Origin: Allium sativum
Taxonomy: Eukaryota > Streptophyta > Magnoliopsida > Asparagales > Amaryllidaceae
Assembly (NCBI GenBank): GCA_030737875.1
Contig: CM060926.1
Coordinates: 160,281,579-160,345,578 of the forward strand
Direction of reading: 5' to 3'
DNA length: 64,000 nt
This document shows positions 8,941 through 21,700 of this stretch, piece by piece (within the stretch, counting starts at the first letter, position 1; every line of letters begins with the position of its first letter). A program made the position numbers and the translations under genes. Below the pieces are notes generated by a model. It saw only the letters and a program-made list of their open reading frames with translations, was not told the DNA's origin and did not search any database.

Positions 8941-9742
8941 CTTTTTAAGAGCATATCCTTGATCCTTGTTTTCCTGTGGAACTTACTCGCATGTTATCTT
9001 TTTACGTATATCCTCTCGGTCCCATTCTCGGTCCTATTTCTGTCGGGAGGTATGACTTATTGGCTAGTAATACATGTCAGGGTTTGAAGGGGTCCGTTAG
9101 GTTGACTAAACCTTTTGGGCTTTTATAGAATATGGGTTGGGTTAGGAAGGGATTTCTTGTAATCCAAAAGGAGTATATCTTGCTTATCTTCCCGATCTCT
9201 TTGTAGCATATCTTTCTTTTGCTATCTATATCGTGTTAATCTTGTCATGAGAACCTTAGGTAGAAACCCTTTGGATGAAACATGTGTTTGAAACATGTTA
9301 TGCTTGATGGTTGCAAGTGGTTGCAAGTGTTTGCAAGTGGTTACTCGTGGATGCATTATACACATTAGGCACTAGATCGGCTCACACACTCCTCATATTC
9401 CATATGCATGAGTGTTTATGCTTATTCATGGATGAAAATTTTTGTGTTATCACATGGATGTTGCATATGGATGTATGTTATGTACACACATATAGATGTT
9501 ATACATTATGTTAGGAATTGCATACATATGGATTCATTTCACTAACATAATTTGCATTGATGATATTTGCATTAGATAAGTACATATACACACATCTTTG
9601 CATATGTTCATACAACATTTAGAATCTTGTAAGGATAATGATTGCTCGTGGATGATGTTTTGGGTAGATGGATGTTGGATGGTAGGATATGTTCTTCCTA
9701 ACTTAGAGATTTCGGGGACGAAATCCGTTAAGGAGAGGAGAA
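8941..9742 (+). other. Element 1 3' untranslated region and polypurine signals
   Basis: Non-coding. It holds a palindromic AACATG...CATGTT block (about 9279-9300), TTGCAAGTGG-type repeats (9308-9345), a block TAGGCACTAGATCGGCTCA (about 9366-9384) shared with elements 4 and 5, the hairpin GATTTCGGGGACGAAATC (9708-9725), and the purine tract AGGAGAGGAGAA (9731-9742) that primes plus-strand synthesis. Confidence 0.75.
9731..9742 (+). promoter_or_regulatory. Element 1 polypurine tract
   Basis: AGGAGAGGAGAA directly abuts the TGTAAC start of the right LTR. Confidence 0.85.
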
Positions 9743-10032
9743 TGTAACAACCCGTATTTTCAATAACCTGTTATAACGTAAATCGAGGCAGAATTTAATT
9801 TATAAATCTGAATCAAGGGAAACGGGCTATGCCATTGCGTTCGCCTCGGAAAAATACGCGAAATAGAGTCCGAGTTTTCGAAAATCGGAGTCCGTATGAC
9901 CCGATTAAGGCCCAATGAAGTTTTCAGAAAATTTCAAGTTCAAAATAGATTTGAATTTCAAGTTCAAATTTCGAGTTTCGGGCCTGGAAAGCTAGGCGGG
10001 AAATTTCCCGCCAAGCCAACCAAGTCGACAGG
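9743..10032 (+). repeat. Element 1 right (3') LTR, first part
   Basis: The first 290 bases match 2160-2449 closely and end in the GTCGACAGG of the palindromic cluster, where element 2 inserted. It contains the second copy of the E2F-like palindrome (9995-10012). Confidence 0.95.
10028..10032. repeat. Target-site duplication of element 2 (left copy)
   Basis: ACAGG here and again at 23802-23806, directly bracketing the element. Confidence 0.95.
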
Positions 10033-13000
10033 TGTAACGACCCGGATTTTCGGCGACTTTGGTTATCGACATAAACGCGATGTCGATAACCAAAACATCG
10101 AAAAATCCTGGTAATTAGTGAAAGAAATTAGAGGGTGAGGAAAGATAAGATAGAAACTTAGAATAGAAGAAGAAGAAGAACACAACATCAGAGTAACACG
10201 AATCTCACAGCGGAACGAATAAATATATTTCATAACATAACTTTGAAATACAAATCTGTACTTGAATATACATATCATTATCAAAGTACAGCACTTACAA
10301 CACAGCGGAAATAACTATAGCTATATGATCCTGAAGCCTCCTGCTCCAAGCTCTTCCAGTATATCTGTAAATCCCAACTACTTGACTGCCCGTACAAATT
10401 TAGGCACCCAAGAGTTTAGGGAAAACAACAAAGTAAACTCCGGGTCAGTCATGGGACTGGTATGAGTAAACAGTTTAAACAGGTATATGAACAAGTGAAC
10501 GATATCTCATAAGACCACGCCGCAGAACGGAACGGGTTTTTCCCTTATGAGAATCCAAATTATCTTTATATCAAAAACCTTTTGATATTATAATAATGTC
10601 TATCAACCACAGTATAGATAATCATCTAGTAGAAACGCTTTCATCTCACGTTCTACATATATAGTATACAATCAAAACCGCAAGCACGTATTGGGTAATG
10701 GATTTCCAACTATGACAAGGTATGGAATCACCTTTCGCTCGTGTACCTCTAGAGAGGAATACACTGGGTTCAACAAGAACATCTTGCAACCCGGCCACAC
10801 ATGACCGACCACTCATTTTGCTTGAGTGTATCGAATGTATATCACCAACAGTTGGGATCAGCAACCGTTTCCCGAATGGGACAGCATCAACAATAGATTT
10901 TTAGAAGTAAATGAAACTCTAGATCAGGTGATTATACACCCTACTTCGGTGCGACCGACTTAGTCATGTTGCCTGCCCGATTTCTGTCATTTACCGGATG
11001 ATGAGGCTAGAAGCTACGCTCTATCATCACACCAGATTCGCTTTGAATGCCACATCGTCAAATCTATCAAATCACCGATTGATGTCCTCAACCATACATT
11101 ATGTGTTAGCTAAAGAAGTTTCCTTCTCCGCTTCCACTCTTGGTACAGTTGGAGAAATCAATATACGTGATCGTCTAGAAATACTCTGTCAGACATCCGT
11201 CCATACAAGTCATCCAGGAACAGGATGAACCGAAGGCACTATTCTGTAAACAGGATAGCCCTTGCATAACACCGTCTTCAATTATCCTTGGCATATATGA
11301 TTCGCAACGCTTATGCCAATACAGAGTGGTTCTTTGGATAATAATCCAACCGGTCTCTCCATATTAACAACGTTAAAATGGTCAAAACTTCGATAGTCTG
11401 TGATTTAACTATCGAATAAAAACAGGTGTGCAAACAACGATATTATTTCCAAATGGAAATTATATCAATCAAACATCATTCAACATTTATCCCTTTATTT
11501 CATTAATTTACTTATCTCCTGTTTCCCTATATTCAATATTTCTTATTTTCTAAATTTGGAAAATATACGTTATTAACAATGGAAAACATTTCCATTTCTT
11601 GTTTTCTTTATTTAGAAAACATTTCTGGTTTCTTCTTTGGAAAACATTTCCAAAGCTTCTTCATTGGACTTAGACAGATGTTTAAACAAACCATCGCGAT
11701 GCCAACTCAAACCATTTCCTTTACTGCCGAACCTTAACCATTCCTTAGTTAAAAACGAAGCCAATCAAGTTGGGGTAGAACTACCTCTCAGACCTTAACT
11801 GAACAACATTTCTAACTTTGAAATAGGCAAAGTTCACTTTATATTCCTTTTACTAACTTCCTTACTTAACCCTCTTCGAATAGCTATATTCGATTGACTC
11901 TTTTCACTTAACTCTATTCGATTAACCCTTTTCAATTAACTCTATTGGACTAACACTATTGGATTAACTCTATTGGACTAACACTATTGGATTAACTCTA
12001 TTGGACTAACACTATTGGATTTACTCATTTCGCTTAACTCCTTTCGAATAAACTATATTCGATAATTCCTTTTACTTTCTTCGAATAAACAATATTCGAT
12101 TAACTCCTTTGCTTCTATTCGAATAACTATATTCGATTAACTCATTTGCTTCTATTCGAATAACTATATTCGATTAACTCATTTGCTTCTACTCAAATCG
12201 ATTAAACTAACATCGATTAGCTCCTTTTAACTTTTACTCTAATCGATTAACTAACATCGATTAACTACTTTTATTTTAACTCTAATCGATTAACTAACAT
12301 CGATTAGCTCCTTTTAACTTTTACTCTAATCGATTAACTAACATCGATTAACTCCTTTTATTTTAACTCTAATCGATTAACTAACATCGATTAGCTCCTT
12401 TTTACTAAACTACGTTTTCCGTTACAACTATTTCCTTTTTATAACTTCTATTTACCGTTACAAATATTTCCTATTTATAACTTCTATTTACCGTTACAAA
12501 TATTTCCTATTTATAACTTCTATTTACCGTTACAAATATTTCCTATTTATAACTTCTATTTACGGTTACAAATATATCCTATTTATAACTTCTATTTATT
12601 TTCTAAATAAATATTTCTTTTCTATTTCTATTTATTTTCTAAATAAATATCCCTTTTATAAAATCGTGTTCGTTTTATAAATAATTCCTTTTATAAAATC
12701 CTGTGATTTTATAAAATTCCTTTATTTCAATATACATTGAAATAAATTCTTTTTACATCCCAGGGTCTTTTATGATATTTAAAATATCGAATAAAAATGA
12801 TCAACATCATTCTAACACCCATAATCCATAACAGATTATATAACACATCATATATCACAATATATGAAAACAGTAAAATAAATGTTGAGGAATCCAGTTG
12901 GATTCCTCCAACCTGTCTCCCTGCATCACAGATGTTAAACAATATAGATAACATCACTTTTCAGTTCCATATGATATATTCTGTTAAACAGAATCAATAT

Positions 13001-15093
13001 AGAAAATTTAACTAACTGACTAGCAGTTCAATCAAACAATCAACACACAGTCAATCATCCAATATCTAACAGTTCTAACAATACAACATGAAATTATAAA
13101 CTGTTCAGAGTTAGTGAGATTTACTCACATTTGTAGTTCATCGTTAAAGAACGATAAACTGTTGTTTGATTTGAATCAAACAGTTTATTTCGCCCTAAAT
13201 CGTAACTAGCTCGGATTCACTCCTAGTCTGCTCCAGAGTGTAGCTCTCGTCCATACGATCCCAACGCAACTTACGGTTCGTGATTCTGATTTCATGTGTG
13301 TGAGATATTCAATTAACAAGTAAATACATATAATTGAATTAAAAAAACACTTTTAAAAAGATTGTTTTGGGCCTCACCACACTTTTAATTGGCCCATTTT
13401 CATCACAGCCCAAATCCACCTCACGTTCTCTTCTTCCCTGAATCCCATGTCACGCTGGAACCGCAACACAGTGCCATTACCCAACATTCCCGTCCATCTT
13501 CCGACCTCAATCCCCCACGGTTTTAAAAACCAAACACACCACTACTCTGCTCTCGAGCTCCTCTCCCAAACCATATCAGAAACATCCCCGTCGAACTCAA
13601 TCACTAGAATGCGACCTCGGCCTTCCCTGTACGAATCAGCATGTCGCTCCACTCCAGAAGGTGCCGAATCCCACCAAAATTCAACTACAAGTGCTAAAAC
13701 ACTCCTTGATCCCAAATCCGAACTCGAATCAAGCCAATACCCCTTCGTTTTGATCGAACCCTTAACCCTAATTCACTGCTCATAAAACGAGCATCCAAAA
13801 AACGTATCACACTCTGTAAAATCCCCTCCAGATCGATGAGAAACATTCATGGATCATGGATATATAAGTATTTCTATTTTTAGATTTTTGTTTGGATTTG
13901 TATTGGATTTTACAAAGAGGATTTCCACGTTTTTATTTTACTGGAGGTTGCGGCTTGAAGAAGCTGGTTTTATAAAGGGGCAAAATCTTGTGTGGTTGTA
14001 AATGAGGGGGACGTGGCCTTTGTTTTGAACTCAAAATGAACTTTAGATATTTTCGTTTATTATTTTATATTTGTATCCGTCTTCTAAAAATCCATACGAT
14101 CACATATGATACCTAAAAGTAACGAAACTGGACATGCAGCTACATTCCGACATTACGGTCCTAACGAAACTGGTTTCGTCGAATTCCGACTTCGTATGCT
14201 CACACAGCGTATTTTTAACCGTCAAAATACTGACTGTTTCTCACTCTAAAAATCCGTACGGCCACACAGTGACTCTAAAAATCACGAAATTGGAAATCTA
14301 ACAACTATTTGATATTGCGGATCCAACAAAACTGGTTTCGTCGAATTCCGACTTCGTTTGCAAAAGTGGCTATTTTTAACGCTCTAAATAGCCTATTTAA
14401 ATATATAAATATATTTAAATATAATTGAATTAAATATTTAAAATTAAATATTATCGTCTATATTCACAGTGGCATATCACACAGCTCTAGAATATTCCTG
14501 TATGTATTTACACTTGATATTCACTTCTGGGTCAACCCGATATTCGATTTATATTGAAATCCCTTTTTAAAATATAAATAATTCCTTTATAAATTATAAA
14601 GGAATTCAACAGCGACTTTTCTAAAATTTGATTTGGACATACATCATAATCTACACGACGAAATCCCGATTTTTCTCTTCCACTAGAAAGATATACTCCA
14701 CCAGCTCCACACGTTTCTTGTTTCACAGAAATCCGGCTTAAAACGAATCATGTACATTCAGTTGAAGTTCGAATCGCCAAATAGCGAACTGCCGCGCCAT
14801 TTCGAGCTCGTTTATAATTATATTATAAACTATACGTTCAACTGTCGTCGATTGAATATATTCGTTATTCAAATTCAATTCCAAGCTGAATGAAATATCA
14901 CAGATGATCCGGTTCACACCATATCGTTATTTCAGCCAATTCTGATTATTTCAAAATTAAATATATTATTTAATTTATTATTTTAATTAAATATTCATCA
15001 TTATTAAATTCAACGACCATTAAATTCACTAACCCACCATTTATATAATTAAATAAATTAATCATAATACCTCTGCCAATGCGGGTCATTACA
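10033..15093 (-). repeat. Element 2 left LTR (3' LTR in element orientation), 5061 bp
   Basis: On the - strand it begins TGTAATGACCCGCATTGG and ends CCGGGTCGTTACA, so its ends form a partly matching inverted repeat. It holds several tandem arrays: CTATTGGACTAACA-type units (about 11940-12010), TTCGAATAACTATATTCGA units (about 12055-12185), AATCGATTAACTAACATCGA units (about 12230-12400) and a 34-bp unit repeated five times (about 12420-12600). Open frames in it are short and shared by both LTRs, without recognisable products. Confidence 0.95.
11930..12600. repeat. Block of four successive tandem arrays in the element 2 left LTR
   Basis: Four different short-period arrays follow one another, most built on palindromic cores (TTCGAA, ATCGAT). 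The last, containing TTTACCGTTACAAATATTTC, has five units here and four in the right LTR (about 21165-21300), the main length difference between the two LTRs. Confidence 0.8.
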
Positions 15094-15129
15094 ATCTTCC
15101 CCACTTAAAATAATTTCCTCCTCGAAATT
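15094..15129 (-). promoter_or_regulatory. Element 2 polypurine tract and upstream hairpin box
   Basis: Read on the - strand: AATTTCGAGGAGGAAATT, then TTTTAAGTGGGGAAGAT abutting the LTR. The coding gypsy elements here have the same box and tract in the same order, so the element uses the same plus-strand priming signals. Confidence 0.8.
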
Positions 15130-18100
15130 GCTAAAAGGTAGAGGACGACCCTATCGACTGGTTAGAACATATTTGTTCACTTCTTAACTTCAGTTTCAAC
15201 TGAACCAATTCAATTTCAATTAAATTATTAATTAATTCTTATTATCGAAAATTTTCAAAAATCCTGAAAATTTTCTAACTCCTTAACTCTTCGAAAAATT
15301 TCGCCAGCACCTCCTTTGTACTGGTCAATACGCCAAACTCCAACTCGCCTCTCTGGGGCATCTCCAACCCAAAAGAAAATCAAACAGCCAAGCGGCTTGC
15401 CAATTCGGCTCATCAAAATCTCATATCATATGAAATATAAACTTGTACCTTTTGTCGGCATATCATTATATCCCTTCCACCTGTTACTAAATTTAGCGGA
15501 TACAAGGGTTATCCCAATCAAATCCCCATCTTCTTTTATCCACGACACAACCATTCGCTTATATCCTAAGTCGAATTTTATTACAAATTCGAGTTCCATT
15601 CTCGATTTCAAACTCTTAACTTCCCAATCCAATTTTCATTTTAGATTCTTATCTCGACAATCCAATTTTATTCAAGAATAAATTTTTCCTGATATCGTTC
15701 TATTTCCATTCAGTTTTCACTTAACTGTTTCAATTCAATTTCAGCTTACTTCCGCAAACTTCTATTTAAATTTGTTCTTAATTCAAACAGTCTCTTCCTG
15801 GGAATTTTAAACAGTTTACTTTTTCAAAAATCAAATTTTCCTTTTTGAAATTCAACTGAGCCCATAATCAATATTCCATTAGTTAAATCACTTCTCTATT
15901 TCTTTATCAATATTTGTTAACCAAAGATTTGCAATAACTATATTGGCCCTTTTATGTTATTGGGAAAAACATTTCCGAATATCGCCTTCCTTTATTTTCT
16001 AAACTTTTAGAAAATATATGCTATTTATAATTGGAAAATAATCCAATTACTTATCTCTTTTCCGATCTCGTTTATTTCTATACTTAGGAAATATTCTTTA
16101 TTATATTTCCAAGCTTACTTTTATTTGGGTTAAAACGGATTTTGTGTAAAACATCGTTACGACCACCCAACTACTATATTCAACTAACTCTTATTCAACA
16201 TTGATCTTCGAGCCTGAAATCTTACTATTTATTGGTTAATAATGAAATCAATCAAGTTGGGGTATAACTACCTCTCAGACCTTGACTGAATAACATTTAT
16301 AACGTCAAAACAGATATGACTACTTACTCGAATAATCAATACCATACAACTACTTATTCACCTTTAAACACCTATACACTTCCTCTTTCTATTCTTACTA
16401 GATTTTATTCTTATACTTCCCTTTTTATTATACTATTTTATTTCTAAGTTCGTTTTCTTATCGACTTCTATAAATTTTGATATGTTAATTTCTAACTATC
16501 AAATTATCTTAAAAATATTCTGTCTGCTTAAATTCCCGGAAAAATTCGCCATAACCTCCTTTGTACCGGGAGCATCGGGAAATTTCAAATAGCTTTCCCG
16601 GTCCTTCTCATCTCAAAAAGAAAAAGAAAAAGCCAAGCGGCTTGCCGATACGGCGCATAAAATCTCATATATGAATTAAATACATACTTTTTCGTCGAGC
16701 ATTCTATTTATATACCTTCATATCTTATCCATACATATCTCATGTATATTTATACATTTCTAATTCATTCCAACTTAATCCAATCGTTTTAACTTAATTT
16801 GTTAATTAAATTTTGTTGATTTACTCCTTTAGTCTATTTCACTTTTATATTTGAACATGATATGTTCAAATATATTTTAACTTGCTTACAACTAATTTGA
16901 ACCCCATTTTCAACTTACGCTTCATATTCAATTTCGAATATAAATCCTCAAATCCCCTTTGAATGCTATATTCAAATTCCATTTGAATTCTATTTGAATC
17001 CTATATTCAAATTCCTTTTTAACTCTATTTGAATTTTCCTAATCCAAATTCTATTTGAATTCTATATGTATTTAAACTCCTTTAAATTTCTATGTTCAAT
17101 TTGAATTACAAATATTCAAATCCCTTTTCAAATCCTTTATTCAATTTCTATGTCACTTCTCTGATTCAAATTCTATTCGATTTCTCTTATGTCAAATTCT
17201 ATTCGATTTCTGTATTCGAATTCCCTCTATTCAAATCCTATATTTGAATTTCATTTCAAATCTCTTATTCAAATTCTGTATTTGAATTTCGTTTCAATTT
17301 TTCTTATTCAAATTCCATATTTGAATTTCATTTTCACTTCTATTTGAATCTACTTTATTCAAATTTCATTTGATTTCTGTTATGTCAAATTTTATTTGAT
17401 TTCTATATTCGAATTTCCTCTATTCAAATTCTATATCACTTCCATTGAATTTCATATATTCAAACTCCCTTTGAATTTCTATATTCAATTCCTATTTCAA
17501 TTCCATTGAATTTCACATATTCAAACTTCCTTTGAATTTCTATATTCAATTTTTATTTCAATTCCATTTCAACCTATTTGAATTCTATATTCAATTTTTT
17601 TCCATTATCACTCTATATGAATTCTATATTCAATTTTCCATTATTTAAATCTTCTTTATTCAAACCTCATTTGAATTTCTATATTCAAATCCCCTTTGAA
17701 TTTTCTTATTTACATTTTATGTTTGAACTTCCTTTATTCAAATTCCTTTTTAAACTTTCTTTATTCATTCTTTAAACAAGTCTCGATTTCAATTCCTTTT
17801 GAAATCGATATTTCTACCTTTGGAAAATATATTTCCCCATTTCAATTTCACACTAGTATTTTATTTCTGAATTATCCAATGATAATTCTTTTCACTTCAT
17901 TTATAAACTTCGTTTATAAAAGAACTATTTATAAACTTCGTTTATGACAGAACTTCTCGTTTTATTTTCTTTAAAACAAGTTAATATTTCAAATCTATTT
18001 CAAAATTCAAGTTCTATATTTAAAATCCCATTTTGAAATTCAACACAACTTGTCTTTCCCAAAACAAATTCAAAACAGTATCTCTGGTAGTAATCCGTCA

Positions 18101-18762
18101 CTTACAACTCGAAAATGAATACTGATGATGCAGCTGTCATCATCAGAATCTATTTTCCAGCGATCGAAGTGTGTTCAATACTATAAAACAATTTCTAAAC
18201 ATTTCCACTTTGAAATTCATTTCAAAATATAATTCACACTGCTTGTAAAACAATTTAAAATCTCCCAGGATCTTAAATTTTCCTTATTTTTAATCCAAAT
18301 CCATTTACAAACACTTATCCAGTTTTCCAGAGTTTTAACTTCAATTCTGGTTTAAAATCTCAGATTTAACTCATTTGATTTCACGTATTTTACTTATATG
18401 AATTCTGATTGGTTATTTACATAACCATTTAATTTATAATCTTACTCGATTATAATAACAACCAATATATCCAATATATTCAAAATATACGTTGGGTAAA
18501 CTATTTCGTTTACCCTCTTTCAAAACATACCATGACGGTTCATCGTATTCAAGTGTTTAGTAACTCCTACCGATACAGTGGATCAAACTGATCGACCAGA
18601 ATTCACAAACAACTCAACCAATGGATCTCCACAATATAAAACAAATTTTTATATCAATAACAAATACGTTCACTCGTATATATACACTCAATCTCAGTCT
18701 AGGGTATTACTAACCCTATCTCTACCGAGTCACGCCACAGAGCCAAGTAATTCTTAACTTAA
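15130..18762 (-). other. Non-coding internal domain of element 2
   Basis: About 3.6 kb of AT-rich DNA without a long frame on either strand; the longest (15316-15681, + strand, antisense to the element) shows no known motif. Segments at about 15290-15430 and 16545-16680 resemble each other, both with CCTCCTTTGTAC and GCCAAGCGGCTTGCC, as do segments at about 16240-16300 and LTR position 11760 (AATCAAGTTGGGGT), pointing to internal duplications. From 16900 to 17800 it is dominated by TTCAAA/TTTGAA inverted repeats. Confidence 0.7.
16900..17800. repeat. TTCAAA/TTTGAA inverted-repeat low-complexity tract
   Basis: Dozens of ATTCAAATTC and ATTTGAATTTC words alternate in both orientations for about 900 bases, allowing extensive self-pairing. 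Small open frames inside it are composition effects. Confidence 0.75.
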
Positions 18763-18774
18763 GCTCTGATACCA
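18763..18774 (-). promoter_or_regulatory. Element 2 primer binding site
   Basis: The - strand reads TGGTATCAGAGC two bases from the LTR, the same initiator tRNA-Met primer as the coding elements. Confidence 0.93.
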
Positions 18775-18776
18775 AC

Positions 18777-21700
18777 TGTAACGACCCGGATTTTCGGCGA
18801 CTTTGGTTATCGACATAAACGCGATGTCGATAACCAAAACATCGAAAAATCCTGGTAATTAGTGAAAGAAATTAGAGGGTGAGGAAAGATAAGATAGAAA
18901 CTTAGAATAGAAGAAGAAGAAGAACACAACATCAGAGTAACACGAATCTCACAGCGGAACGAATAAATATATTTCATAACATAACTTTGAAATACAAATC
19001 TGTACTTGAATATACATATCATTATCAAAGTACAGCACTTACAACACAGCGGAAATAACTATAGCTATATGATCCTGAAGCCTCCTGCTCCAAGCTCTTC
19101 CAGTATATCTGTAAATCCCAACTACTTGACTGCCCGTACAAATTTAGGCACCCAAGAGTTTAGGGAAAACAACAAAGTAAACTCCGGGTCAGTCATGGGA
19201 CTGGTATGAGTAAACAGTTTAAACAGGTATATGAACAAGTGAACGATATCTCATAAGACCACGCCGCAGAACGGAATGGGTTTTTCCCTTATGAGAATCC
19301 AAATTATCTTTATATCAAAAACCTTTTGATATTATAATAATGTCTATCAACCACAGTATAGATAATCATCTAGCAGAAACGCTTTCATCTCACGTTCTAC
19401 ATATATAGTATACAATCAAAACCGCAAGCACGTATTGGGTAATGGATTTCCAACTATGACAAGGTATGGAATCACCTTTCGCTCGTGTACCTCTAGAGAG
19501 GAATACACTGGGTTCAACAAGAACATCTTGCAACCCGGCCACACATGACCGACCACTCATTTTGCTTGAGTGTATCGAATGTATATCACCAACAGTTGGG
19601 ATCAGCAACCGTTTCCCGAATGGGACAGCATCAACAATAGATTTTTAGAAGTAAATGAAACTCTAGATCAGGTGATTATACACCCTACTTTGGTGCGACC
19701 GACTTAGCCATGTTGCCTGCCCGATTTCTGTCATTTACCGGATGATGAGGCTAGAAGCTACGCTCTATCATCACACCAGATTCGCTTTGAATGCCACATC
19801 GTCAAATCTATCAAATCACCGAATGACGTCCTCAACCATACATTATGTGTTAGCTAAAGAAGTTTCCTTCTCCGCTTCCACTCTTGGTACAGTTGGAGAA
19901 ATCAATATACGTGATCGTCTAGAAATACTCTGTCAGACATCCGTCCATACAAGTCATCCAGGAACAGGATGAACCGAAGGCACTATTCTGTAAACAGGAT
20001 AGCCCTTGCATAACACCGTCTTCAATTATCCTTGGCATATATGATTCGCAACGCTTATGCCAATACAGAGTGGTTCTTTGGATAATAATCCAACCGGTCT
20101 CTCCATATTAACAACGTTAAAATGGTCAAAACTTCGATAGTCTGTGATTTAACTATCGAATAAAAACAGGTGTGCAAACAACGATATTATTTCCAAATGG
20201 AAATTATATCAATCAAACATCATTCAACATTTATCCCTTTATTTCATTAATTTACTTATCTCCTGTTTCCCTATATTCAATATTTCTTATTTTCTAAATT
20301 TGGAAAATATACGTTATTAACAATGGAAAACATTTCCATTTCTTGTTTTCTTTATTTAGAAAACATTTCTGGTTTCTTCTTTGTAAAACATTTCCAAAGC
20401 TTCTTCATTGGACTTAGACAGATGTTTAAACAAACCATCGCGATGCCAACTCAAACCATTTCCTTTACTGCCGAACCTTAACCATTCCTTAGTTAAAAAC
20501 GAAGCCAATCAAGTTGGGGTAGAACTACCTCTCAGAACTTAACTGAACAACATTTCTAACTTTGAAATAGGCAAAGTTCACTTTATATTCCTTTTACTAA
20601 CTTCCTTACTTAACCCTCTTCGAATAGCTATATTCGATTGACTCTTTTCACTTAACTCTATTCGATTAACCCTTTTCAATTAACTCTATTGGACTAACAC
20701 TATTGGATTAACTCTATTGGACTAACACTATTGGATTAACTCTATTGGACTAACACTATTGGATTTACTCATTTCGCTTAACTCCTTTCGAATAAACTAT
20801 ATTCGATAATTCCTTTTACTTTCTTCGAATAAACAATATTCGATTAACTCCTTTGCTTCTATTCGAATAACTATATTCGATTAACTCATTTGCTTCTATT
20901 CGAATAACTATATTCGATTAACTCATTTGCTTCTACTCAAATCAATTAAACTAACATCGATTAGCTCCTTTTAACTTTTACTCTAATCGATTAACTAACA
21001 TCGATTAACTCCTTTTATTTTAACTCTAATTGATTAACTAACATCGATTAGCTCCTTTTAACTTTTACTCTAATCGATTAACTAACATCGATTAACTCCT
21101 TTTATTTTAACTCTAATCGATTAACTAACATCGATTAGCTCCTTTTTACTAAAGTACGTTTTCCGTTACAACTATTTCCTTTTTATAACTTCTATTTACC
21201 GTTACAAATATTTCCTATTTATAACTTCTATTTACCGTTACAAATATTTCCTATTTATAACTTCTATTTACCGTTACAAATATATCCTATTTATAACTTC
21301 TATTTATTTTCTAAATAAATATTTCTTTTCTATTTCTATTTATTTTCTAAATAAATATCCCTTTTATAAAACCGTGTTCGTTTTATAAATAATTCCTTTT
21401 ATAAAATCCTGTGATTTTATAAAATTCCTTTATTTCAATATACATTGAAATAAATTCTTTTTACATCCCAGGGTCTTTTATGATATTTAAAATATCGAAT
21501 AAAAATGATCAACATCATTCTAACACCCATAATCCATAACAGATTATATAACACATCATATATCACAATATATGAAAACAGTAAAATAAATGTTGAGGAA
21601 TCCAGTTGGATTCCTCCAACCTGTCTCCCTGCATCACAGATGTTAAACAATATAGGTAACATCACTTTTCAGTTCCATATGATATATTCTGTTAAACAGA

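Noticed and set aside
13447..13785. 112-residue frame, repeated almost unchanged at 22155-22493
   Set aside because: Both copies are at the same place in the two LTRs of element 2. The recurrence comes from LTR identity, not from gene conservation, and the sequence has no recognised motif. Codon changes between copies include non-synonymous ones.
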